A stretch of DNA of 64,000 nt from JANQOH01 sp965214495 (GTDB lineage Bacteria; Pseudomonadota; Alphaproteobacteria; UBA7887): NCBI GenBank assembly GCA_965214495.1, contig OZ243958.1, positions 1,798,001 through 1,862,000 on the forward strand, given 5' to 3'. Numbering within the stretch: the first letter of the stretch is position 1; each line of letters starts with the position of its first letter. The notes under the pieces are model-generated. The model was not told where the DNA came from, ran no database searches, and saw nothing but the letters and a program-made list of their open reading frames with translations. Of the stretch, positions 17,154-31,727 are shown piece after piece. The position numbers and the translations under genes were made by a program.

Positions 17154-18284
17154 GTGTTCCCCGCCCGCGCGGGGATGAACCGGCTGTGACGCCCGCGCCG
17201 CCGGTCACGCCCGAGTGTTCCCCGCCCGCGCGGGGATGAACCGCTCGCGCTCGAAATCGAGGGCGGAATCTTCGGGTGTTCCCCGCCCGCGCGGGGATGA
17301 ACCGACCTGCGCCTCGGCATCCCCGGAAGCGGTCGTGTGTTCCCCGCCCGCGCGGGGATGAACCGGAGATCGTCTATCGCGCGGCAGAGGAGACCCGGTG
17401 TTCCCCGCCCGCGCGGGGATGAACCGCTGACACTCGCTATGGGCCGCTGGCGGTGTCTGTGTTCCCCGCCCGCGCGGGGATGAACCGTATTTGACAAAAG
17501 AGGGCAAAGACGGATGGCGAGTGTTCCCCGCCCGCGCGGGGATGAACCGGCAACCCACTGGCTGGTCACGAGGACTGGGCTGTGTTCCCCGCCCGCGCGG
17601 GGATGAACCGAGTGTGTGGATTAGTCTGTGGATAACGTGTGGGTGTTCCCCGCCCGCGCGGGGATGAACCGGCGGCGTGCTGTCGTACTGGCTGTGTATG
17701 CGTGTGTTCCCCGCCCGCGCGGGGATGAACCGGCTACAGAGACTCCGACCTGGTCCCCCCGATGGTGTTCCCCGCCCGCGCGGGGATGAACCGATAGCCG
17801 CGACCCCTACAGCCTGCACGAGACGGTGTTCCCCGCCCGCGCGGGGATGAACCGCCCCGGGCCGCCGCCCTTATCTGGCCGCCATCGTGTTCCCCGCCCG
17901 CGCGGGGATGAACCGCGATCCAGGGTAGCGCCATCCAATTGGTTGCGGGTGTTCCCCGCCCGCGCGGGGATGAACCGCTGATTCCAGATGCGGGTCTCGA
18001 CATTCCAGTGTGTTCCCCGCCCGCGCGGGGATGAACCGCCCCGGGCCGCCGCCCTTATCTGGCCGCCATCGTGTTCCCCGCCCGCGCGGGGATGAACCGC
18101 GGTCGGGCATCGGTGGCGGTGTGTGGGGGTGGGTGTTCCCCGCCCGCGCGGGGATGAACCGTCACCGGGCAGACCTGGACATCGATCGAGGCGCGTGTTC
18201 CCCGCCCGCGCGGGGATGAACCGGTCGGCGCCGGACGGACCGGATTGTTCAAGGAGTGTTCCCCGCCCGCGCGGGGATGAACCG
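17154..18284 (+). CRISPR. CRISPR array, middle part (19 repeats)
   Basis: Nineteen further copies of the same 29-bp repeat in the same orientation continue the array after the first IS. Spacers are 32-33 bp. The spacers at 17855-17886 and 18039-18070 are identical. The spacer at 17611-17642 contains an exact DnaA-box sequence (TGTGGATAA). The last spacer here is cut after 10 bases by the second IS. Confidence 0.98.
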
Positions 18285-18294
18285 CCGTAGCTAG

Positions 18295-19982
18295 CCCGGA
18301 TATCTCACGGTGTTTAGTGCATCGGCCTCTGTGATCTGATAAAGTCGTTGTTGACCAATGACTTGCCAGATCGGGAGCAGAGGACCGATGCAGACGGAGT
18401 GTATCAGCAAGCAGTTTGAGTTTGAAGGCTTTGGGAAGCGCCGGGTTGTCGCCGGGTTTGACGGCGGTGCGCTGACGACCAACGCGGGTGCGCTACTGCT
18501 TCGCCGGACCGATCGGGCGATCGGCCTGTTCGAGCGGGTGGCCGCTTGCTTCACCGATGCTCGGCGGTCGGACCTTGTAGTCCATGACCTGCGGGCCTTG
18601 ATCGGCCAGCGCATCGGCGCGATTGCCCTGGGTCATGAGGATGTGGCGGACCACGACGAGCTTCGCCACGATCCGGTGTTGGCGCTTCTGTCGGATCACT
18701 GTGAGCCGAAGCGGCGGGACTGTGCGGTGCTGGCGGGCAAGAGCACGCTGAACCGGTTGGAGCATGCATTTGGGGATAAGCCCGGGCGTTACCATCGGAT
18801 CGGCCACGATGCCGGCGCGCTCGAGGATTTGTTGGTGACGCTGTTTCTGGAGGCTCACGAGGGGCCCGAGAAGCGCATCGTGCTGGACCTGGACGCCACT
18901 GACGATCCGCTGCACGGGGATCAGGAGGGCCGGTTTTTCCACGGCTATTACCAGTGCTATTGCTATCTGCCGCTGTACATCTTTTGTGGCCGTCATCTTC
19001 TGGCGTCTCGGCTGCGCCCGGCCAACATCGACGCGGCGGCCGGGGCGGTGGACGAGGTGGCGCGGATCGTTGGCCAGGTCCGCGCCCGGTGGCCTGAGGT
19101 GGAGATCGTTTTGCGGGCCGATTCCGGTTTTTGCCGTGAGGACCTGATGGTCTGGTGCGAGGCCAATGACGTTGGCTATCTGTTCGGGCTGGCCCGCAAC
19201 CGCCGGCTGGCCGCCGTCATCGAGCGCGAGCTTGGCGCGGCCAAGGCCGCCTGTAAGGCGAGCGGCCAGCCGGCGCGGCGGTTCGCCGACTTCGTGTATC
19301 GGACACGGCAGAGCTGGTGCCGGGCGCGCCGGGTCGTGGCCAAGGCCGAACATCTCCCCAAGGGCGCCAATCCGCGCTTCGTGGTCACGTCGTTGCCGGC
19401 GGATCGGTATGACGCGCGAACACTCTACGAAGACCTCTACTGCGCCCGCAGCGAGATGGAGAACCGGATCAAGGAATGCCAACTCGATCTGTTCGCCGAC
19501 CGCACCTCGGCCCGGACCATGCGGGCCAACCAACTGCGCCTGTGGTTCGCCTCCTTCGCCTACGTCCTGGTGTGTGCGCTGCGGCGCGTCGGCTTGAAGG
19601 CGACGCGGCTGGAGAACGCCACCTGCGGCGCCATTCGTTTGAAATTGCTCAAGCTCGGCGCTCAGGTCCGGCGCAGCGCACGGCGCATTCTCGTCTCCAT
19701 GGCCAGCAACCACCCCTACCGAACCGAGTTCGCCCAGGCACACCGACGATTATCGCGCTGAACCGTCCCACCACGTGACCTTGACATGCCGGCGCCAGCG
19801 CCGGGCGATGACGGCTGCGTTCATCTTGAGAATATAACAAGAAAATCGGCATAAGCGGCGCCCAAACACCAAAACGGCACCCAACCAAACACAACAACGC
19901 CACAGTGCGCTCCCGCGCCCAGCCCGTCGCCCCCAAACAACACACAAAGCGTCTCATCTCGCGCCGCTGTGAGATATCCGGG
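18295..19982 (+). mobile_element. IS1380-family insertion sequence, copy 2, inside a spacer
   Basis: The element is 1688 bp with the same 14-bp ends, flanked by CTAG (18291-18294, 19983-19986). Joining the 10 bases left of the IS to the 22 bases after the second CTAG (19987-20008) rebuilds a 32-nt spacer, so this was an independent insertion, not array shuffling. It differs from copy 1 at only a few positions. Confidence 0.95.
18388..19761 (+). CDS. IS1380-family transposase, copy 2
   Basis: The 457-aa transposase is nearly identical to the copy at 15554. Differences noticed are Lys/Gln in YYxCYCYL, Pro/Arg in IExELG, Gly/Ser in CARxE, Ile/Val in RRxG and Arg/Gln in FAxAH near the C-terminus. 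The reading frame is intact. The divergence shows that the two copies did not arise by a very recent direct duplication. Confidence 0.95.
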   Translation: MQTECISKQFEFEGFGKRRVVAGFDGGALTTNAGALLLRRTDRAIGLFERVAACFTDARRSDLVVHDLRALIGQRIGAIALGHEDVADHDELRHDPVLALLSDHCEPKRRDCAVLAGKSTLNRLEHAFGDKPGRYHRIGHDAGALEDLLVTLFLEAHEGPEKRIVLDLDATDDPLHGDQEGRFFHGYYQCYCYLPLYIFCGRHLLASRLRPANIDAAAGAVDEVARIVGQVRARWPEVEIVLRADSGFCREDLMVWCEANDVGYLFGLARNRRLAAVIERELGAAKAACKASGQPARRFADFVYRTRQSWCRARRVVAKAEHLPKGANPRFVVTSLPADRYDARTLYEDLYCARSEMENRIKECQLDLFADRTSARTMRANQLRLWFASFAYVLVCALRRVGLKATRLENATCGAIRLKLLKLGAQVRRSARRILVSMASNHPYRTEFAQAHRRLSR

Positions 19983-20008
19983 CTAGGTGGGCGCGCCGAA
20001 CGGCGTCA

Positions 20009-20037
20009 GTGTTCCCCGCCCGCGCGGGGATGAACCG
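20009..20037 (+). CRISPR. Terminal CRISPR repeat after the second IS
   Basis: A single perfect 29-bp repeat closes the array (72 repeats in total). It is not degenerate, unlike many terminal repeats, and ends 14 bp before the start codon of the next gene. Confidence 0.95.
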
Positions 20038-20051
20038 AGAAAGGACAGGGT

Positions 20052-20657
20052 GTGGACGATCTGGCGTTATCGGAACTGCTGTCATCGCGCGGCTTCGAGG
20101 GCAAAGGCGCCGAACGGGCGCTGGAGCGGCTGTACCGCGAGGGGTTGACGCGGCCCGGCAAGACGCGGATCGCCGCGGCCAAGATCGAGGCGGTCGATCG
20201 GGCGCTCGGCGCGGCGTTCGCGCGGCATTGCCAGCAACCCGCCTGCCTGCCGCCGCCCGGCGAACCGCGCGAACCGATGCTGGTCTCCGCCGCGCATTGC
20301 GAAACCTGCGGCGGAAGCGACAACCGGCGCGCGGTGGAGAGGATGCTAGCGGCGATGACGCGCGCCGGCTGGACGAAGCTCCTGGTGGCGGGCGGGTCGC
20401 CGGGCACGCGCGGCGAACTCGAACGGCTCTGCGCCGGCCGCCTCGATCTCCAGTTCGTGACGGAAGATACCAACCCCAACCGGAGAACGGTCGAGCCGTT
20501 GCATGTCTGGTCGGATGTCACGGTGATCTGGGCCTCGACCGAGATCTCGCACAAGACGACGGCCGTGCTGCGCGGCAGGAAGGTCCTCACGGTGCCGAGG
20601 CGCGGCGTGGCGGCGCTGGCCGAAGCCGTCCGGAAACGGTGCGAACGGGCCGCCTGA
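20052..20657 (+). CDS. DUF2325-like protein next to the array end
   Basis: The 201-aa protein starts at a GTG preceded by AAAGGACAGGG. Its C-terminal half (KLLVAGGSPGTRGELERL, a stretch ending WSDVTVIWAS, then TEISHKTT and KVLTVPRRG) resembles the DUF2325 fold, in which a glycine-rich nucleotide-like loop and a Ser-His pair recur; that match is from memory. The N-terminal part is helical with CETCGGS near residue 83. Function is unknown. The start lies 14 bp after the last CRISPR repeat, so any transcript from the array would reach it and Cas6e would cut just upstream. A promoter of its own was not visible. Confidence 0.6.
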   Translation: MDDLALSELLSSRGFEGKGAERALERLYREGLTRPGKTRIAAAKIEAVDRALGAAFARHCQQPACLPPPGEPREPMLVSAAHCETCGGSDNRRAVERMLAAMTRAGWTKLLVAGGSPGTRGELERLCAGRLDLQFVTEDTNPNRRTVEPLHVWSDVTVIWASTEISHKTTAVLRGRKVLTVPRRGVAALAEAVRKRCERAA

Positions 20658-21142
20658 GCGGCGCGGCACGGCGGCTGGCCGCGCGCGAGACCCATTCCGC
20701 GCACCGGGCCGCCGACTTGCATGTCCGTTGCGGATCGACGACCGACGGCGATTCCGGCCGCGCCCCTGCGCCCCGCTTCTTCGCTGTACGGGTTCAGTCC
20801 ATATGAGACGGTGAGGGTTGGTCGGCCGCGCGGCCGGCAAGGTATCCGGCAGGGATTCCCGCCCGGAGCCCAGTGCAATCGCCAAGTGTCGGACTGTCGG
20901 CCAAGGCGTGGATGCAGCGGTCGATATCGTCGAGGTTCTCGTCGGGGAGTGCCATGTCGCGTGGAACGTGCAGCGGCGCCCCATCCGTCTCCCGGGGGCG
21001 TCCGGGTCCCCACACCGCCGACCGCCGCACACGCAACCAGGGCAACCACAAGGATTGCCCCTACAGCGCCGCGCCCGGAGCGGGCCAGACCGCCTTGGAG
21101 ACCCGCGGCGCGACGCAGTCCCGCACATCGGCCCGAACGCGG
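20658..21142. other. Intergenic region with no convincing gene
   Basis: These 485 bp between two convergent genes hold overlapping GC-rich ORFs with no recognisable family, probably decayed sequence. A short minus-strand piece (LPDENLDDIDRCIHALADS, around 20900) has natural-looking composition and may be a gene fragment. A dispersed palindromic repeat lies at 21041-21065. Confidence 0.5.
21041..21065 (+). repeat. Dispersed palindromic repeat, GGCAACCACAAGG family
   Basis: GGCAACC-ACAAG-GATTGCC followed by CCTACA is one of at least six copies in this window (see 34661, 49235, 49281, 49619, 49823). The arms can pair around an ACAAG loop. Confidence 0.7.
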
Positions 21143-22102
21143 TCAAATCAAGCCGCGTCCGCGGATCGCTTGTGCCACGAGGGCGGCATCGTCGAACCGG
21201 GCCGGGCGCCACGCCGCGTCAGGCGCCGCGCCAAGCGGACGCGCCGCCCCTCTCGCATATAGCGCCCGGTGCAGGCGCGCGTGCTTCCGCGCCGTGCGCC
21301 GGGACGGGGCGTCGATATGGACCGGACGCCCCGCAGCGCAGGCCTCCGTGCACATCGCCATCGAATCTCCGGTCACGACGATCGCGTCGGCCAAAGCGAG
21401 ATAACCGAGATAGGGATTGTCGCCGCCCTCGCCCCAGCGATAGCGGTGCGCCGGCGCGAGGGCGGCCTCCAGGCGGTCGGCGACCGCCCGCCCGGTGCGG
21501 CGCGAGGTCGCCATCATCACACAGGCGCCGAGCGCCGCTGCAAGCCGGCCGACCCGTTCCGCAAGCGCGTCGGCATCGTCGGCATCGAAGGCGTGGCGCC
21601 GCGTCGCGCCGCCGACCAGCAACGCGATGCGCGGCCGAGGGACCCGCTCCAGGACGCCGCGCCACGCCGCGGCGGCAGCGGCGAGACGGGCGGGCGTGAC
21701 CCGATGCGGCGCGCCCACGGTCCGCACCACGTTGGCGCGCCGCGGCGCTTCGTCGTGCGCCGGCACCGCGATCAGGTCGAAGGCGCCCGCGCCGGCCTCC
21801 GGCCACATGCATTGCACCAAGCGCGCGCGGCCGCCGCTGCGCGCCTTGACCGCGCGCGCGACCGGCGCCGTGCGCCGCCCCGCGGCGACCACCAGCCCGG
21901 GCCATGGCGGCGCCGGCCGCGCGCCAAGCGCCACATGCCGGTCGGTCGCGCTGAGCAGCGCATTCGGCAAGCGCGCAAGACGGTTGAAACGCAGCGAAAG
22001 GAGCGCGAAGGGTGCGCCCAGCGCCTCGGCGACCGCGAGCGCCTGGTTGACGTGCCCCGCGCGGTCGTCGGCGAGCACCCAGACGCGCGCGACGCCGCTC
22101 AA
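21143..22102 (-). CDS. ELM1/DUF1022 family protein
   Basis: The roughly 319-aa product matches the mitochondrial-fission ELM1-like family common in alphaproteobacteria, which has a glycosyltransferase-B-like fold. Diagnostic segments are WVLADDRAGHVNQALAVAEAL, MWPEAGAGAFDLIAVPAHDE and VTGDSMAMCTEACAAGRPVH. The biochemical role in bacteria is unknown; an envelope function is often supposed. The start is uncertain: TTG at 22102 lies 10 bp after the greA stop, while an ATG at 22153 would overlap greA by about 40 bp. Confidence 0.8.
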   Translation of the reverse strand: MSGVARVWVLADDRAGHVNQALAVAEALGAPFALLSLRFNRLARLPNALLSATDRHVALGARPAPPWPGLVVAAGRRTAPVARAVKARSGGRARLVQCMWPEAGAGAFDLIAVPAHDEAPRRANVVRTVGAPHRVTPARLAAAAAAWRGVLERVPRPRIALLVGGATRRHAFDADDADALAERVGRLAAALGACVMMATSRRTGRAVADRLEAALAPAHRYRWGEGGDNPYLGYLALADAIVVTGDSMAMCTEACAAGRPVHIDAPSRRTARKHARLHRALYARGAARPLGAAPDAAWRPARFDDAALVAQAIRGRGLI

Positions 22103-22112
22103 GGCGCCGCGT

Positions 22113-22586
22113 TCAACGGAACTCGACCGACAGGATCTCGTAGTCGCGGGCACCGTCGGGCGTATCGACCGTGACGCTCTCGCCCACGGCCTTGTTGATC
22201 ATCGCCCGGGCCAGCGGTGCGGTGATCGACAGCCGCCCCCGTTCTACGTCGGACTCGTCGGCGCCGACGATCCGCCACGTCTTTTCCTCGTCGGTCTCTT
22301 CGTCGGCGAGGGTGACGATGGCGCCGAATTTCACCGTGTCGCCCGACAGTTTCGACACGTCGATCACCTGCGCCCGGCCGATCTTGTCCTCGATCTCGCG
22401 CATCCGGCCTTCGATAAAGCCCTGGCGCTCGCGCGCGGCGTGGTATTCGGCGTTCTCGGAAAGATCGCCGTGCTCGCGCGCCTCGGAGAGCGCCCTGATG
22501 ACCGCCGGACGGTCTTCGGACCTGAGCTTCTTCAATTCCGCTTCGAGCCGCCGGTAGCCGTCGGCGGTCATCGGTACCCGTTCCAT
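22113..22586 (-). CDS. greA: Transcription elongation factor GreA
   Basis: The 157-aa protein has the GreA N-terminal coiled coil with the acidic tip region (EAREHGDLSENAEYHAARE) that enters the RNA polymerase secondary channel and stimulates cleavage of backtracked RNA, followed by the FKBP-like C-terminal domain ending YEILSVEFR. It lies 29 bp downstream of carB on the same strand, an order conserved in related bacteria. Confidence 0.97.
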   Translation of the reverse strand: MERVPMTADGYRRLEAELKKLRSEDRPAVIRALSEAREHGDLSENAEYHAARERQGFIEGRMREIEDKIGRAQVIDVSKLSGDTVKFGAIVTLADEETDEEKTWRIVGADESDVERGRLSITAPLARAMINKAVGESVTVDTPDGARDYEILSVEFR

Positions 22587-22615
22587 GTTCGGGCCTTTTT
22601 GTGGGGGGATCGCCC

Positions 22616-25864
<3,249 letters not shown>

Positions 25865-25877
25865 CGGCGCCGGTCGA

Positions 25878-27041
25878 TCAGCGGTCCATCAGGGCGACGA
25901 AACGGCCGAACAGATAGTGACTGTCGCGCGGCCCGGGCGAGGCTTCGGGATGATACTGCACGGCGAAGACCGGCCTGCCGCGCACCCGGATCCCTTCGAG
26001 CGTCCTGTCGAACAGGGAGACATGCGTCGCCTCGACTCCGGCAGGCAAATTGTCGCCGTCGATGACGAAACCGTGGTTCTGGCTGGTGATCTCCACCCGA
26101 CCGGTGGCGAGGTCCTTGACCGGATGATTGGCGCCGCGATGGCCCTGCCGCATCTTGACCGTCCGCGCGCCGAGCGCGAGCGCGAGCAACTGGCAGCCCA
26201 GGCAGATACCGAATATCGGCACGCCGGTCTCGATCAGCGTGCGAATGACCGGGGCCGCGTATTCCGCCGTCGCCGCGGGGTCGCCCGGACCGTTCGAGAG
26301 GAAGAGCCCGTCCGGGTGGAGGCGCATCACCTCGGCCGCCGATGCGGTCGCGGGCACCACCGTGACCCGGCACCCGGCGGAGGCGAGGCAGCGCAGGATG
26401 TTGCGCTTGGCACCGTAGTCGATCGCCACCACATGGCGCTCCGTCTCGCCGAGCGCGCCGTGCCCGGCGCCATGGGTCCAACGCGTCTGGGTCCACGCGT
26501 AGGGTTCGGCGCAGGTGACCTCTCGCGCCAGGTCCATGCCCGCGAGGCCCGGCCACGCGGCCGCTTCGGCGATCAGTTCATCGGTATCGAACCGGCCTGC
26601 CGGGTCGTGGGCGATGACCCCCGTCGGCGCCCCGGTGTCGCGCACCAGGCGGGTCAGGGCGCGGGTATCCACGCCGGCGATCGCCGGCACCCCGCGTCGT
26701 TTCAGCCAGGCGTCGAGCGACGCCGCAGCGCGCCAGTTCGACGGCGCACCGATGTCGGCGCGCAGAACGCAGCCGCGCGCCGCCGGGCGGGCCGCTTCGA
26801 CGTCTTCGGGATTGGCGCCGACATTGCCGATATGAGGAAAGGTGAAGGTGATGATCTGCCCGGCATAGGACGGGTCCGTGAGAACCTCCTGATAGCCGGT
26901 CATGGCGGTGTTGAAACAGACTTCGCCGACCGCGCGGCCCGGCGCGCCGAAACCGCGGCCGCGGATCGCCGCACCGCCGGCAAGCGCCAAGACCGCGCTC
27001 ATCGGCGCGGCGGCATCGGAATCGGCGGCGCGCTCGAGCAT
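25878..27041 (-). CDS. carA: Carbamoyl-phosphate synthase small subunit
   Basis: The 387-aa glutaminase subunit has the class I amidotransferase triad: the nucleophile Cys in GICLGCQLLALALG and the His and Glu in QYHPEASPGP. The N-terminal domain carries GEVCFNTAMTGYQEVLTDPSY. It supplies ammonia to CarB through a tunnel. The start could also be the ATG at 27002 (MSAVLALAGG), which fits many homologues; 27041 is the first in-frame ATG after the predicted promoter. Confidence 0.96.
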   Translation of the reverse strand: MLERAADSDAAAPMSAVLALAGGAAIRGRGFGAPGRAVGEVCFNTAMTGYQEVLTDPSYAGQIITFTFPHIGNVGANPEDVEAARPAARGCVLRADIGAPSNWRAAASLDAWLKRRGVPAIAGVDTRALTRLVRDTGAPTGVIAHDPAGRFDTDELIAEAAAWPGLAGMDLAREVTCAEPYAWTQTRWTHGAGHGALGETERHVVAIDYGAKRNILRCLASAGCRVTVVPATASAAEVMRLHPDGLFLSNGPGDPAATAEYAAPVIRTLIETGVPIFGICLGCQLLALALGARTVKMRQGHRGANHPVKDLATGRVEITSQNHGFVIDGDNLPAGVEATHVSLFDRTLEGIRVRGRPVFAVQYHPEASPGPRDSHYLFGRFVALMDR

Positions 27042-27101
27042 CGGCGATGAATTACGACGGGGTGTCGGAAAAGGGGTTGAACCGGGCGGCAGGTTGTGCG
27101 G

Positions 27102-27130
27102 AAAATAAGCCCGCCTCCGGCTCTCGTCAA
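27102..27130 (-). promoter_or_regulatory. Predicted promoter of carA-carB-greA
   Basis: On the minus strand TTGACG (27130-27125), 17 bp and TATTTT (27107-27102) form a sigma-70-like promoter about 60 bp before the carA start. Confidence 0.55.
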
Positions 27131-27260
27131 GCGGCAGTTGTGCGGCATTTTCTTTATATTTTTCAACGAATTAGCGATAGAGAACCGGGCCGGTAGAAAT
27201 GCGATTCGACAGTGCGCGCCGGATCGATCGAACCAGCGCCGCGCAGCGGGAAGGCAAGCC

Positions 27261-27731
27261 ATGACCACCTTACGCAGACGTTTCGCCGACGACATCAAGG
27301 CCGCGACGGAAGCCCGCGATAACTGTCGCGTCGCGACCCTGCGGCTGGTCCTCGCCACGTTGAAGGACCGCGACACTGCCGCGCGCGGCAATGGCGGCGA
27401 CGGGGAAATCGGCGATGCGGAGATCCTCGACATGCTCGCCCGGATGGTGCGACAGCGCTGCGATTCGGTGGCCGACTACCGCGCCGACGGTCGCCCCGAT
27501 CTGGCGGCGCGCGAGGCGGAGGAAATCGGTCACCTCGAACACTATCTGCCGCGCCGGCTCGACGAATCCGAAACGATGCGGGCGATCGCCGAGGCGATCG
27601 CCGAAACCGGCGCCGAGTCGCTCAAGGACATCGGCCGAGCCATGACCGCCCTGAAGCGACGCTACGCGGGACGAATGGACTTCGCCGCCGCCAACCGGTT
27701 GATGAAGATCCGCCTCGCCGGCGGCGCATGA
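27261..27731 (+). CDS. GatB/YqeY domain protein
   Basis: The 156-aa protein is a stand-alone YqeY-like protein, related to the C-terminal tRNA-binding tail of GatB. Motifs seen are RVATLRLVLATLKDRD, EAEEIGHLEHYLPRRLDE and KDIGRAMTALKRRYAGRMDF. It overlaps dnaG by 4 bp (ATGA), an arrangement usual in alphaproteobacteria. The ATG at 27261 follows GGGAAGG. Its role is not well defined. Confidence 0.92.
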   Translation: MTTLRRRFADDIKAATEARDNCRVATLRLVLATLKDRDTAARGNGGDGEIGDAEILDMLARMVRQRCDSVADYRADGRPDLAAREAEEIGHLEHYLPRRLDESETMRAIAEAIAETGAESLKDIGRAMTALKRRYAGRMDFAAANRLMKIRLAGGA

Positions 27732-29548
27732 GCTTCCCGCCCGGGTTCCTCGACGAGATTCGCGCCCGTCTGCCGGTCAGCGGCCGGGTCGCGCGATCGG
27801 TTCGCCTGACCCGGCGCGGGCGCGAACATGTCGGGTTGTGTCCGTTCCATCGCGAGAAGACCCCATCGTTCACGGTGAACAACGACAAGGGTTTCTTCCA
27901 CTGCTTCGGCTGTGGCGCGCATGGCGACGTGATCGGGTTCGCCATGCAGCACGAGGGCCTCGCCTTCCCGGAGGCGGTCGAACGCCTGGCTGCGGAAGCC
28001 GGTCTCCCGATGCCGGAGCGCACGCCCGAGGCGCGCGCCCTCGACCGGCGGCGCGGCAGCGTGCGCGAGGCGCTTGCGTTCGCCCGTGACTGGTTCGCGC
28101 GCGTTCTGGCCCGGCCCGGAGAACCGGTGGGCGCGCGCTATCTCGCCGACCGCGGGCTGACGGGCGAAACCATCGAGCGCTTCGGCCTCGGCTACGCTCC
28201 CGCGTCGGGCCGGGCGCTCGCGGATGCCCTGGCGGCGGAGGGCGTCGCCGTCGATCTGGCGTGCGAGGCGGGGTTGCTCCGCCGGCCCGACGACGGGCGT
28301 CCGGCATATGATTTTTTCCGCGGCCGGGTGATGTTCCCGATCTCCGACGGGCGCGACCGCGTGATCGGGTTCGGCGCGCGCAGCTTGGGCGAAGCGGTGC
28401 CGAAATATCTGAACTCGCCCGAGTCCCCGGTGTTTCGCAAGGGCCGGGAACTCTACAATCTCGCCGGCGCGCGTCGCGCCGCGCGCGATTCCGGCGCCGT
28501 GATCGTCGGCGAAGGCTACATGGACGTGATCGCCCTTGCGCAAGCCGGAATCGACCACGCGGTCGCGCCGCTCGGCACCGCCCTGACCGAGGAACAGTTG
28601 ACCGCGTTGTGGCGGCTCGCCGCCGAGCCGACCCTGTGCCTCGACGGCGACCGGGCGGGGCGAGCGGCCGCGTCGCGCGCGGCCGAGCGCGCCCTGCCGC
28701 TCCTCACGCCGGGACGATCGCTGGGGTTCGTGTTCCTGCCCGAAGGCGAGGACCCCGACAGCCTGATTGCCCGCGGCGGGGCAGCGGAAATGGACGACCG
28801 GATCGCCGCCGCCGTTCCCCTCGCCGACCTGCTCTGGCGCGACCTCACCGCCGGCAAGAGGGCGGCGACGCCCGAACGCCGCGCCGGCCTGCGCCAGGCG
28901 ATCGACCGCCGTACAGGCGAGATCGTCGACACACAGGTGCGCGAACAATATCGGCGCGCGTTTCACGAGCGGTTCGACCGGGTTTTCCCCCCGCGCCGAC
29001 GCGGCGGCAGGCGCGACCGCCGACGCGGCTTCGAGGAGACGGCGGCCACGATTCCCGACGACGGCGCGCGGCGCGAACGGCTGATGCTGGCGACCGTGCT
29101 CAATCATCCGGGCCTGCTGCCCGTCCTCGCCGAGGAGCTGGCAGAGATCGACCTCCGCACCGAGGGGTTGCGGCGCGTGCGCGATCTGCTGGTCGATTTC
29201 GCGGCGACGGCGGGAGAGGCCACGGCGGACGCATTGCGCGCCCGCCTTGCCGCGGAGGGCGCGCTGGACTATGTTGGACGGCTGCTCAGTCCCGGCGGCT
29301 GGGACGGCGGCCAGATCACCGAATCGTTCGCCCGGGCGAGCGCCGGCGACGCGGAGGCGCTGGCGGGCTTTCACCATCTCGCCCAACGCCACCGCCGCGC
29401 CGCTCTGGAGGCCGAACTGCGCGCCGCGGAAACCGAATGCGGCGAACATATGGACCAGGAAACGCTTGCCCGGCTGGTCCGGTTGCGGCATCAACTGGAC
29501 GCTGCGGACAGGGTGGAGGCGGCGCCGGCGGCAAACGCCGGGGCCTGA
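27728..29548 (+). CDS. dnaG: DNA primase
   Basis: The 606-aa primase has an N-terminal CHC2 zinc finger (CPFHREKTPSF ... FHCFGCGAHGD), a catalytic TOPRIM core (VIVGEGYMDVIALAQAG and LCLDGDRAGRAA) and a C-terminal helicase-binding region. It synthesises RNA primers at replication forks. It is coupled to yqeY by overlap and followed 103 bp later by rpoD, the classical macromolecular-synthesis operon order. Confidence 0.97.
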   Translation: MSFPPGFLDEIRARLPVSGRVARSVRLTRRGREHVGLCPFHREKTPSFTVNNDKGFFHCFGCGAHGDVIGFAMQHEGLAFPEAVERLAAEAGLPMPERTPEARALDRRRGSVREALAFARDWFARVLARPGEPVGARYLADRGLTGETIERFGLGYAPASGRALADALAAEGVAVDLACEAGLLRRPDDGRPAYDFFRGRVMFPISDGRDRVIGFGARSLGEAVPKYLNSPESPVFRKGRELYNLAGARRAARDSGAVIVGEGYMDVIALAQAGIDHAVAPLGTALTEEQLTALWRLAAEPTLCLDGDRAGRAAASRAAERALPLLTPGRSLGFVFLPEGEDPDSLIARGGAAEMDDRIAAAVPLADLLWRDLTAGKRAATPERRAGLRQAIDRRTGEIVDTQVREQYRRAFHERFDRVFPPRRRGGRRDRRRGFEETAATIPDDGARRERLMLATVLNHPGLLPVLAEELAEIDLRTEGLRRVRDLLVDFAATAGEATADALRARLAAEGALDYVGRLLSPGGWDGGQITESFARASAGDAEALAGFHHLAQRHRRAALEAELRAAETECGEHMDQETLARLVRLRHQLDAADRVEAAPAANAGA

Positions 29549-29651
29549 CTCTTGTTTCGCGGCGTTTTCGCATTACCTGAACAAGCCCGCTTGCGACGCG
29601 CCTGTCCGGCGAAAATCCGGGGCAACGAGTTGAACGGAGAACGGGTTCCAC

Positions 29652-31727
<2,076 letters not shown>

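Noticed and set aside
15461..19982. Composite transposon formed by the two IS1380 copies carrying 19 repeats
   Set aside because: Each copy has its own distinct 4-bp target duplication and each disrupted spacer is rebuilt exactly, so they are two independent insertions into one array.
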